Assembly: GCA_021806235.1 (NCBI GenBank)
Contig: JAJZXU010000017.1
Span: 124,001 to 188,000, forward strand
From: Thermoplasmata archaeon
Lineage (GTDB): Archaea; Thermoplasmatota; Thermoplasmata; Thermoplasmatales; Thermoplasmataceae
Length of the DNA stretch: 64,000 nt
Reading direction: 5' to 3'
Part shown: one piece after another, positions 9,295-17,170 of the stretch
How positions within the stretch are numbered: position 1 is the stretch's first letter
How the letters are laid out: every line of letters starts with the position of its first letter
Position numbers and translations under genes: made by a program
The notes under the pieces: model-generated
Seen by the model: only the letters and a program-made list of their open reading frames with translations
Told to the model about the DNA's origin: nothing
The model's database searches: none

Positions 9295-10062
9295 ATGATT
9301 TTAATTATAGCATCAAAAAAGGATAATGCAAGCATGAATATGGCAAACAGATTACTGGAATTATATGATTTTACCAGAATAAATGATGAATATTTTTATA
9401 AAAATTATAAATTGAGATTTATAAACACATTGCATATATATACCGGCTTCGATGATTTGAATGATATCGATTCGGTAATATTTTTATCTAAACATGCCTC
9501 TGCTGCAGATATTAAATCATTAACCGTTCATGCAATAGGCAATTTCAGAAAGGCAGAATTAGGTGGCCATGATAACCAAGTTGTATGCTCTGACCCTGAA
9601 CGTATGAGTTCTTCGTTAAGATATATAAAAAACAATTACAGTGATAATTATTTTGAAATTACCTTTGAGGCAACCCATCATGGACCATACATTGAGAAAC
9701 CCTCATATTTTGTTGAAATAGGCACAACTGAAAATGAATGGAATAAGGATGAAATACTGGATTTAATGGCACATTCAATAATTGATAATGATATTAAAAA
9801 TTATGGAAATTTTATCGGTATCGGTGGTGGCCATTATGCACCTAAAATAAGTGATTACTTCTTTAAGAATGAGATTAATATAGGTCATATAATACCCAAA
9901 TACGTACATGAATATATAGAAAAGCATGAAATAATAAATGCTGTGAAAAAAACACCGAACTGTAAAGGCTTTTTAATGGATAATCGTGGTACAAAATCCA
10001 GGGTTAAAACTTTTGTAAGTGAAATCTCCGATTCGGAGGGGTTAGAAGTTATAAAAATATAA
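9295..10062 (+). CDS. dtdA: D-aminoacyl-tRNA deacylase, archaeal type
   Basis: A 255-residue protein of the archaeal/plant DTD2 (GEK1) family, which removes D-amino acids from mischarged tRNA. Family signatures are visible: the FEATHHGPYIEKPSYFVEIG block near residue 125, GIGGGHYAPK near 180, and the C-terminal GHIIPKYV and NRGTKSRV segments. The conserved His residues in these motifs are thought to bind metal and contribute to catalysis. Cytosolic; apparently monocistronic with an AT-rich promoter just upstream of the ATG. Confidence 0.93.
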   Translation: MILIIASKKDNASMNMANRLLELYDFTRINDEYFYKNYKLRFINTLHIYTGFDDLNDIDSVIFLSKHASAADIKSLTVHAIGNFRKAELGGHDNQVVCSDPERMSSSLRYIKNNYSDNYFEITFEATHHGPYIEKPSYFVEIGTTENEWNKDEILDLMAHSIIDNDIKNYGNFIGIGGGHYAPKISDYFFKNEINIGHIIPKYVHEYIEKHEIINAVKKTPNCKGFLMDNRGTKSRVKTFVSEISDSEGLEVIKI

Positions 10063-10268
10063 TTAGGGTGCCTCACATGGTGGATGTTAACACTGTTAAC
10101 AGAAACCATAACCTGCTGCAGTCCTGATCCGGGTGATACCCACTTCACACCTGAAACGATGAATAAATTCTATGAATTATATAAAAATGGATGGACTAAC
10201 GGCAGAAAATCCCCCTATTTAAATACTAAAACTTTAAATATAAATTTATATTATAATTTTGAAATAAA
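10063..10268 (+). other. Intergenic stretch with a GC-richer core and promoter of the next operon
   Basis: Bases 10067-10145 are visibly richer in G+C than the flanks and contain two small hairpins (GTTAAC/GTTAAC around 10086-10100 and GGGT/ACCC near 10130). A 66-codon frame runs from 10084 to 10284 without family resemblance. TATA-like boxes TTTAAATA near 10229 and TTTAAATATA at 10233-10242 precede the next ATG at 10269. I cannot assign an RNA family. Confidence 0.35.
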
Positions 10269-11231
10269 ATGGAAAGTGAAGTAAATATAGATGCAGAGGA
10301 TGAACCACCAGGTAGTCCATTAATAAGAGAAAATAATATAGGCAATTTTTTAAATAAAGAGAATGTATTTTTAAAATATGAGGGTGCAAATCCTACAGGT
10401 ACCCAGAAGGATAGAATATCAAGGAAACATGTTGAAAATGCTATTTCTAAAGGATATGACAGAATATCTGTTGCAACATGCGGCAATTATGGTGCTTCAC
10501 TGGCATATTATGCAGAAAAATATGGTATAAAAGCCATAATAGGAATCCCCTCAGATTATTCAAATATAAGGTATGATGAAATAAAAGAATATAATGCGGA
10601 TATTATTGAAAAACCATTGAAATATGAGGAAATGGTTGAATATATAAGGGATTTATCAAATAAAAATAACTGGTATGATGCAAGCCCGGGATCTAAAAAT
10701 AAGAAAATAGATATAGAGGGTTACAGTGAAATTGCATATGAGATATATAACCAGTTGTCATATATTCCAGATTACATATCTATTCCTGTAGGCAATGGAA
10801 CAACACTATACGGAATTTATAGGGGTTTTTACGATCTTTATAGGAATAATAGGGCAGATAAGATTCCAGAATTTATTGCATCGAGTACAGTAAATGGAAA
10901 TCCTATAATTGATTCATTTTTAAATGACTATAAAAAAATTCATGAAATAAACCCAGAAAATATAATGGAAACAGAAATAAATGAGCCACTGGTATCATAC
11001 AGGTCATATGATGGACAGAATGCATTAAATGTTTTATATAAAACTGCTGGAAGGGCAGTTTATGTGACGGATGATGAGATGTGCAGGCTATCTAAAGACT
11101 TTAAAAGATATGATAATTTATCTGTGCTGCCGGCATCCACAGCAGCAGTAGCTGCAGCTTTAAGAATAGTAGATGATGAAACCTGTGTAATTGTTTTAAC
11201 TGGAAGTGATAAAATATGGAAAAGGCAGTGA
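10269..11231 (+). CDS. Threonine synthase-like PLP-dependent enzyme
   Basis: A 320-residue fold-type II PLP protein. The cofactor Lys is in ANPTGTQKDR, a substrate-loop motif is ATCGNYGASLAYYA, and the phosphate-binding turn is PVGNGTTLYG, all as in threonine synthase. It is shorter than most stand-alone threonine synthases and starts directly with the PLP domain. It is the first gene of a tight trio: its 3' end overlaps the DUF1611 gene by 16 nt, which in turn overlaps a PP-loop gene. The context suggests beta-replacement or elimination on an activated amino acid in an unassigned pathway, rather than simple threonine synthesis; homoserine kinase is not next to it. Confidence 0.8.
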   Translation: MESEVNIDAEDEPPGSPLIRENNIGNFLNKENVFLKYEGANPTGTQKDRISRKHVENAISKGYDRISVATCGNYGASLAYYAEKYGIKAIIGIPSDYSNIRYDEIKEYNADIIEKPLKYEEMVEYIRDLSNKNNWYDASPGSKNKKIDIEGYSEIAYEIYNQLSYIPDYISIPVGNGTTLYGIYRGFYDLYRNNRADKIPEFIASSTVNGNPIIDSFLNDYKKIHEINPENIMETEINEPLVSYRSYDGQNALNVLYKTAGRAVYVTDDEMCRLSKDFKRYDNLSVLPASTAAVAAALRIVDDETCVIVLTGSDKIWKRQ

Positions 11232-12244
11232 TATTATCCGAGGGGGTTTTTGCAACAACCTATGGCAAAACGGCAAATGGTCTTGTAAGGTATAGCAAGC
11301 GTTATGATGTAGTTGCAGTTATAGATTCAAGATATTACGGCCTGGATGCAGGATATGTTTTAATGGGCAAGGAGAGGGGAATAAAAATTATAAGCAACAT
11401 AACCGAGGCAAAAAATCTTGGCTGTGAAACCTTTATAATAGGTGTTGCAACGGATGGGGGTTATTTACCACTTGAATACAGAAAATATGTTTCGGATGCC
11501 ATAGCGGCCGGAATGAATATAGTGAATGGTTTACACCAGTACATAAGTGATGATCCGGAATTCAGTAAATTAGCAAAAATATATAATGTAAAAATAACGG
11601 ATGTAAGAAAAATTTTTAATAAATACGAATATACGTTTACCGGTAAAATAGAGGGAGTAAAATCAAAGAAAATAGCTATTTTAGGGACTGATAGTGCTAT
11701 AGGAAAAAGAACTACAGCAGTTTATTTAAATAAGGCAATGAATGATATCGGTAAAACCTCTGAGTTAATAGGTACAGGTCAAACATCGTGGATGCAGGGA
11801 TTTAAATATACCGTGGTTATGGACTCAATAATAAATGATTTTGTTGCTGGTTCTTTAGAGTATATAACATACCAGGCATGGCTGGAGAAAAAACCGGAAT
11901 ATATGTTTCTTGAGGGGCAGGGATCTATACTGCATCCTGCTTACCCGGGAGGATTTGAAATCATAGGTGCAATGAGGCCTGACGCAATAATACTGCAGCA
12001 TGCACCGAAAAGGAAATACTACGATGGGTTTCCGGAATATCCTATAGAATCACTGGATAAATATATCAGGGTTCTGGAACTTGTATCAAATAAAAGGGTT
12101 ATGGCAATATCGCTGAATACAGAAAACATGAAGGACAATGAGGTATCTATAGAAAAAGAAAAACTTAGAAAGAAATATAATATACCTGTTTTTGATCCAC
12201 TGGAAGAATTTGAGAAAATTACGGATGCAATCGTTGATTTATAA
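11216..12244 (+). CDS. DUF1611 family P-loop protein (DgcN-like)
   Basis: A 342-residue protein of the DUF1611 family: an N-terminal Rossmann-like domain (GKTANGLVRYS; FIIGVATDGGYLP) and a C-terminal P-loop domain with Walker A GTDSAIGKRTTA (about residue 158) and a Walker B-like YMFLEGQGS, followed by AYPGGFE. In bacteria the relative DgcN acts with an enolase-superfamily racemase (DgcA) in D-glutamate metabolism; no such partner is seen here. It overlaps the threonine-synthase-like gene upstream and shares a TAATG stop/start with the PP-loop gene downstream, so the three are probably translated together. The reaction in this organism is not known. Confidence 0.8.
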   Translation: MEKAVILSEGVFATTYGKTANGLVRYSKRYDVVAVIDSRYYGLDAGYVLMGKERGIKIISNITEAKNLGCETFIIGVATDGGYLPLEYRKYVSDAIAAGMNIVNGLHQYISDDPEFSKLAKIYNVKITDVRKIFNKYEYTFTGKIEGVKSKKIAILGTDSAIGKRTTAVYLNKAMNDIGKTSELIGTGQTSWMQGFKYTVVMDSIINDFVAGSLEYITYQAWLEKKPEYMFLEGQGSILHPAYPGGFEIIGAMRPDAIILQHAPKRKYYDGFPEYPIESLDKYIRVLELVSNKRVMAISLNTENMKDNEVSIEKEKLRKKYNIPVFDPLEEFEKITDAIVDL

Positions 12245-13656
12245 TGTATATCGATAATATAATTTCATTCAATAATATTGAGGTAAATGTAACCGGAATA
12301 GAGAAAAAAAGGATAATAGGAAATATAAAAATTGATGGGCGTGATTTTAAATTAATTTTTACATATAATGATGAAATAAATGTAAATGAAAATATAGCAG
12401 GTTTAATATTAACAATGCCCGTTATAAATTTCACATATTTTTCCAGAAAATTAACATTAAATTATCCCGTTTCGGAAAATGATAGGGATTTAATGAATAA
12501 ATTCATGAAGATAAATGCACATGAAGTTTTTATAAATAAAATAATAAACAGAAGGTATGATTTTATAAAGGAGGAATATTTACCTGAAGAAAAGGATATA
12601 AATGAGTATAATGCCTCAGGTATTACGGAATTAGTCTGCAATAAAAAGTTTGATGATAATTATAATAATATTATTGATAAACAGAAAGTAATGATAATGT
12701 CCTCCAGTGGCAAGGAAAGTTTACTTGCATATGGAATTTTTAATGAGATAAATAATAATGATAAAAATTATTCATTTTATTTTGAGGAATCTGGATCACA
12801 CTGGCTTACTGCTAAAACCGCATATGATTATTATAATAAAAATTTTAATAATGTGAAAAAGGTATGGTCAAATGCTGATAGATTTTATCATGAAACATTA
12901 AAATATATAAAAATCATAAAAATGGAGAATATAGATATAAGATCAGATGATTATCCAATTACAGTTTTTATATTTCCAGTTTATATATTTCTGTTAATCC
13001 CATTACTATTAAAATATAACATAGGCAATATAATAATGGGCGATGAATTAGATGACCCCAGAGAGATGAATGATTTTCATGGATTAAAATATTATTATGG
13101 AATATTTGACCAGACATACGATTTCAATGAAATGATTTCTGAATACTTTAAAAACAAAAAAATTGGTTCATATGTTTATTCAGTGGTTTATCCTGTTACC
13201 GGTTACATGGAGGAAAAAATTTTAATGGACAGGTATCACAGTTTATATTTAAACCAGAGGTCATGCCATTCATGCCATGAAAAGGATAATAGAATATATC
13301 CGTGTGGCAAATGCTCCAAATGTTTAGGCATTTTATTGTTTATAGATGCAAATAATGGCAATCCCCAGGAGATCCTGTATAACAGTGATGATGAAAGGTT
13401 ATTAAAAAAAAGGGTGAAAAATTCAAGACTGAGACTGGATCCGGATGAGATAAATTATACTGAAATGAAACTTAAATTTATTGATGGTAATTACCGTGAT
13501 TACGATCATGTGGATGGAATACATATAATGCCATATGAAAATAAACCATTTTCAGTAATACCTGATAATTTTAGAAATGAGGTATATGAAATATTTAATA
13601 AATATTCGAATGGCATGTATAAATTGAAAAACAGTGAATGGGTAAAATTAGATTAA
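12244..13656 (+). CDS. PP-loop ATPase-like protein with QueC-like Cys cluster
   Basis: A 470-residue protein I cannot name. A PP-loop-like nucleotide motif SSSGKESLLAYG appears near residue 157. A region with IIMGDELDDPRE follows, and then a metal-binding cluster SCHSCHEKDNRIYPCGKCSKC near residue 341 that resembles the zinc site of QueC-type enzymes. PP-loop enzymes adenylate a carbonyl or carboxylate. The first 150 residues look like a separate beta-rich domain. It shares a 1-nt TAATG junction with the DUF1611 gene. The combination suggests ATP-dependent amidation or ligation of a small molecule made by the operon; this is inference. Confidence 0.65.
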   Translation: MYIDNIISFNNIEVNVTGIEKKRIIGNIKIDGRDFKLIFTYNDEINVNENIAGLILTMPVINFTYFSRKLTLNYPVSENDRDLMNKFMKINAHEVFINKIINRRYDFIKEEYLPEEKDINEYNASGITELVCNKKFDDNYNNIIDKQKVMIMSSSGKESLLAYGIFNEINNNDKNYSFYFEESGSHWLTAKTAYDYYNKNFNNVKKVWSNADRFYHETLKYIKIIKMENIDIRSDDYPITVFIFPVYIFLLIPLLLKYNIGNIIMGDELDDPREMNDFHGLKYYYGIFDQTYDFNEMISEYFKNKKIGSYVYSVVYPVTGYMEEKILMDRYHSLYLNQRSCHSCHEKDNRIYPCGKCSKCLGILLFIDANNGNPQEILYNSDDERLLKKRVKNSRLRLDPDEINYTEMKLKFIDGNYRDYDHVDGIHIMPYENKPFSVIPDNFRNEVYEIFNKYSNGMYKLKNSEWVKLD

Positions 13657-13660
13657 TTAT

Positions 13661-13807
13661 TTAATCCACCCTGTGAATAATCCACCAGAAAATTTTTTGA
13701 CCACACCGGCTCTGGTATAATATTATTTTATCGGTAACTTTCTGGGGTTTCTGCCACCAGTTTACCCTGATTAGAGGGCCACAAAATCTTCTACTTAACT
13801 TCTGTTG
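13661..13807 (-). other. Short protein-like open frame, possible gene relic
   Basis: A 48-codon open stretch on the minus strand, without a convincing start codon, encodes a Trp/Arg-rich sequence (for example LIRVNWWQKPQKVTDK). It sits just downstream of the broken RelE-like toxin gene. It may be the tail of a decayed gene; I recognise no family. Confidence 0.2.
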
Positions 13808-13833
13808 CTAATAAAATTGGCACAATATCACTA

Positions 13834-14090
13834 TTAATAAACATCTTTTCTATGTTCAAAACGTAAAAGTATGAGTCCTTTTCCCATAACAGTGTATATT
13901 AGTCTATATGGTGGAATCTTTATGGTACGTTCCCCTCTCAATGCATATCTAAGTGGCCTTCCAAGTTCTGGATATTCTATCAGTTTTCTGATGTGTTTTT
14001 CTAATTTCTCCTTTTTTTTATGTCCTTCAGTTTTTTTACTTCATGTTCAAATTCAGAGGTATATACGATTTCATCTATCAATATTACCAT
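13834..14090 (-). pseudogene. RelE/ParE-family toxin, frameshifted in an A8 tract
   Basis: Starts 4 nt before the end-side of the AbrB gene (ATG at 14090, antitoxin stop at 14084-14086), as in type II toxin-antitoxin operons. The frame runs MVILIDEIVYTSEFEHEVKK, then hits a stop shortly after a run of eight A residues (14012-14019). Adding one A restores an 85-residue RelE-like protein: KLIEYPELGRPLRYALRG, then the conserved PPYRLIYTV and LLRFEHRKDVY. The lesion may be a true mutation, a sequencing error in a homopolymer, or a slippage switch. Confidence 0.8.
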
Positions 14091-14365
14091 TCCTTAAATT
14101 CTTTAAAGAAATCGTCCTTTAATTTAATTTTATAATTCCCCTTCTCTATATCTTTCCAGGTTTCTTCAATAGATCTGAGCGTTTTCAGGTCAGCAGCAGA
14201 AATTTCTGAATCGACCTTCTTCAAAATTATCATATTATCTTTTGCTGTAACTGCAAATAAACTCCCATTACCAATGTTAAGTTTTTTTCTTATGCCAGAT
14301 GGAATAACAATTTGTCCTTTAGAACTGGTTTTCGTGAACTCTGTTTCAATAGTTTTATCACTCAT
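14084..14365 (-). CDS. AbrB/SpoVT-family antitoxin
   Basis: A 93-residue protein with an N-terminal swapped-hairpin DNA-binding domain (TKTSSKGQIVIPSGIRKKLN, then GSLFAVTAKDNMIILKK) and an acidic-basic C-terminal tail of the type that wraps a toxin. Such antitoxins neutralise a co-encoded mRNA endonuclease and repress their own operon. It overlaps the downstream RelE-like toxin gene, which is frameshifted. The first gene of the pair; an AT-rich block follows the start on the upstream side. Confidence 0.88.
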   Translation of the reverse strand: MSDKTIETEFTKTSSKGQIVIPSGIRKKLNIGNGSLFAVTAKDNMIILKKVDSEISAADLKTLRSIEETWKDIEKGNYKIKLKDDFFKEFKEW

Positions 14366-14577
14366 ATAGTAAGTATTTCTTACATATATTTAACTTATAT
14401 AAATGTGCCATGTGTCGCTGATTCCGGTATTATGATTTTTAAGTTAATCTGTAATATGGAGGTGGCTAATATTAGCACTGGCTTAACTGCCAAGTTTATT
14501 GTTAACATAAACTGCCCACAGTAATCCAATACAGGTTATCTGCTGCTGCAAAATTGGGTTCCCTGCAGGATTAAATT

Positions 14578-15072
14578 TTAAAAATATAGGTTTTCTGTTT
14601 CAATGCAATCTTCATTGCTATTACATTTTATATAATCATTTAATGGCTCTATATTTGTTTTTATAAAATTCTGGGACCATGAATACTTTGATATAATATC
14701 TCCGGCAAGGTCATTATATCCCATAATAAAAAGTGCCGCTGCCAGAGCTTCCAGGGATGATAATTTACCGGGCTTGCCATAATTAACAGGATTGACTGGC
14801 AATAATAATGGTAATTTTCTAGAATTTTTACTTTTTATATTTTCTATTGTGCTTATTAAATTCCAGGAGCCATCTATTACAACAATGCCCTTCTCTTCAT
14901 AGATAAATCTATCCTTATTTAATATATAATTATCTGAATATGGGGTCAGAAATAATTTATTATAAATTTTGCTTAACGGTATCCTCTTTGTAATATTATA
15001 CCTCTCAAGTTTTTTCATTGTGGATTTTTTTGGGTCGTCCTGCTTTAAATAAACGTAAAAAATTTTTGCCAT
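14578..15072 (-). CDS. tsr3: Tsr3-type rRNA aminocarboxypropyltransferase
   Basis: A 164-residue protein of the Tsr3/DUF367 family, which transfers the aminocarboxypropyl group of SAM to an N1-methylpseudouridine in small-subunit rRNA. Family marks are DGSWN (usually DCSWN), then KLPLLLPVNPVNYGKPGKLS, LEALAAALFIMGY and the terminal WSQNFIKTNIEPLNDY. The Cys-to-Gly change in the DCSW motif is a small deviation. Monocistronic, facing away from pyrG. Confidence 0.9.
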   Translation of the reverse strand: MAKIFYVYLKQDDPKKSTMKKLERYNITKRIPLSKIYNKLFLTPYSDNYILNKDRFIYEEKGIVVIDGSWNLISTIENIKSKNSRKLPLLLPVNPVNYGKPGKLSSLEALAAALFIMGYNDLAGDIISKYSWSQNFIKTNIEPLNDYIKCNSNEDCIETENLYF

Positions 15073-15254
15073 TTATGTTAAATTATATGTTAATATTTAA
15101 TAATATTTTTTATTCCTTAAAAAATAGCATCGATAAAATCATAGAAGTAATTCAGACGGAATGATAAATGCATGATATAATTTTAAGTATTAATATATAA
15201 ATATATAAATAATTAAAATGAAAAAATTTATTAAAGGATTTTTATTATGAGATA

Positions 15255-16856
15255 ATGCATTATATAGTTATTACTGGAGGTGTAATTTCCGGTTTAGGCA
15301 AAGGAACAATAACCTCAAGCTTATCATATCTTTTAAAGAACAGTGGCTTTAGGGTAACAAATATTAAAATAGACCCGTATTTAAATTACGATGCAGGTAC
15401 AATGAATCCGTACCAGCATGGTGAGGTATTTGTTTTAAATGATGGTGGGGAAGTGGATCTGGATCTGGGAAATTATGAGAGATTCCTGGATACAGATTTA
15501 ACCTCGGACAATAATATAACCACGGGAAAAATTTATAAGGAGGTAATAGAGAAAGAAAGGCGTGGCGACTATTTAGGAAGCACAGTTCAGATAATACCCC
15601 ATATAACGAATGAAATAAAAAATAGGATAAAAAAGGCTGCAAAGGGTTATGATATTGCTCTGATAGAGGTTGGAGGCACTGTTGGTGATATAGAATCAAT
15701 GCCATTTTTAGAGGCTTTGAGACAGATGAAGGGCGATAAAGATAATGATATTATTTTTGGCCATGTTACACTGATTCCAGAATCCGGTGGAGAACAGAAA
15801 ACAAAGCCAACACAGCATAGTGTAAAGGAGTTGCGGTCTATAGGAATACAGCCAGATATACTGTTCTGCAGATCAGGGAAAAAATTAAACGAAGAGGCCA
15901 GAAAGAAGATATCATTATTTACCGATGTCTCCGAAAATGGAATAGTAAGCGTTTATAATGTAAATAATGTTTATATGGTTCCTGAATTAATGGAAAAACA
16001 GAATATACTTGGATATATAAGGGATTTATTTAATTTTGATGACCATGCCCTGGATTATACCTTTAAAAATTTTGTTGAGAACATAAAAAACCCAAAGGAA
16101 ACGGTAACTGTAGCCATGGTGGGCAAATATATTGATATGGAGGATGCATATATAAGCCATAAGGAGGCATTTTCGCATATAACAGGAAATACTGGAATAG
16201 CTGTAAATATAAAATGGGTAAATTCAGATAATCTGGTTAAAAGCGTAGAGGATCTGAAGGATGTCGATGGTATATTAATTCCGGGGGGATTTGGTTACCG
16301 TGGTGTTGAGGGTAAAATTATTGCAGGAAAATATGCAAGGGAGAATAAAATACCATATCTTGGCATATGTCTGGGTTTCCAGGTTTCCGTTATTGAAATA
16401 GCGAGAAATGTTTTAAATCTGGAAAAAGCAAACAGTACTGAATTTGATGAAAATACAGGATACCCTGTTATAGCATTATTACCAGAACAGGAAAAAATAA
16501 AAGACCTTGGTGGTACCATGAGGCTGGGTTCAAAAAAGGTTTTAATAAAAAAAGATACACTGGCATATAAAATATATAATAAGGATACGATATATGAAAG
16601 GCACAGGCATAGATTTGAGGTAAATCCTGAATATATAAACAGATTTGAAAAGTCGGGTGTTATATTTTCCGGAACAGATGATGAAAAAATCAGGATGGAA
16701 ATACTTGAATTAAGGGATAATGATAATTACATTGCCACACAGTACCATGCCGAATTTACATCAAGGCCATTAAATCCGTCAAAGGTACATTTATATTTTA
16801 TAAAAAAATCACTGAAATACAAAAGGGGTAAAATATATGAAAGAAGTGTTGAATGA
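15255..16856 (+). CDS. pyrG: CTP synthase
   Basis: A 533-residue amidotransferase making CTP from UTP, ATP and glutamine. The N-terminal synthetase domain starts [13 protein letters not shown] (P-loop) and contains the [11 protein letters not shown] motif. The C-terminal class I glutaminase domain has GGFGYRG, the nucleophile Cys in LGICLGFQ, and the His/Glu pair in QYHAEF. The ATG at 15255 lies about 24 nt after TTTATTAAA, consistent with a leaderless mRNA. Its 3' end overlaps the SCP2 gene, which is followed within 2 nt by polC. Confidence 0.96.
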   Translation: MHYIVITGGVISGLGKGTITSSLSYLLKNSGFRVTNIKIDPYLNYDAGTMNPYQHGEVFVLNDGGEVDLDLGNYERFLDTDLTSDNNITTGKIYKEVIEKERRGDYLGSTVQIIPHITNEIKNRIKKAAKGYDIALIEVGGTVGDIESMPFLEALRQMKGDKDNDIIFGHVTLIPESGGEQKTKPTQHSVKELRSIGIQPDILFCRSGKKLNEEARKKISLFTDVSENGIVSVYNVNNVYMVPELMEKQNILGYIRDLFNFDDHALDYTFKNFVENIKNPKETVTVAMVGKYIDMEDAYISHKEAFSHITGNTGIAVNIKWVNSDNLVKSVEDLKDVDGILIPGGFGYRGVEGKIIAGKYARENKIPYLGICLGFQVSVIEIARNVLNLEKANSTEFDENTGYPVIALLPEQEKIKDLGGTMRLGSKKVLIKKDTLAYKIYNKDTIYERHRHRFEVNPEYINRFEKSGVIFSGTDDEKIRMEILELRDNDNYIATQYHAEFTSRPLNPSKVHLYFIKKSLKYKRGKIYERSVE

Positions 16857-17169
16857 ACTGGTAAAGAAAATGAATGACAGGATAGCAAATGACCCGAATT
16901 ATTCAAAGAAATTATCCGGGGTAAACAAAACGATAGAAATTATATTTGATGGAAAGGATTCCTATTATTTTAAGGCAGAAAATGGCCATATAACAGAACC
17001 TGTTGAGGGAAAAATTGATGCAAATATAACGGTTGAGGTTAGTTCAGATATTTTTAATAAGATATTATCAAAGGAAGTAAATGCAATGGATGCATATATG
17101 AAGCAGCAGTTAAAAATAAAAGCATCATTATTAGATAAACTTTTATTAAGTGATCTGCTTAAAGCGTAA
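16837..17169 (+). CDS. SCP2 sterol-binding-like domain protein
   Basis: A 110-residue single-domain protein of the SCP2 type. It has an N-terminal helix, then the beta sheet ([36 protein letters not shown]) and a C-terminal helix ending in [13 protein letters not shown]. Such domains bind lipids or other hydrophobic ligands in a tunnel; the ligand here is unknown. It starts 20 nt inside pyrG and ends 1 nt before polC, so it is cotranscribed with nucleotide and DNA synthesis genes. Confidence 0.78.
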   Translation: MKEVLNELVKKMNDRIANDPNYSKKLSGVNKTIEIIFDGKDSYYFKAENGHITEPVEGKIDANITVEVSSDIFNKILSKEVNAMDAYMKQQLKIKASLLDKLLLSDLLKA

Positions 17170-17170
17170 T

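Noticed and set aside
10084-10284. 66-residue frame as a definite gene
   Set aside because: It runs into the promoter and start of the next gene and shows no family; kept only as part of the intergenic note.
15218-15250. Ten-codon upstream ORF ([10 protein letters not shown]) before pyrG as a leader peptide
   Set aside because: TTTATTAAA at 15227-15235 lies inside it and is well placed as the TATA box for a leaderless pyrG mRNA, so the small frame would not be transcribed in full.
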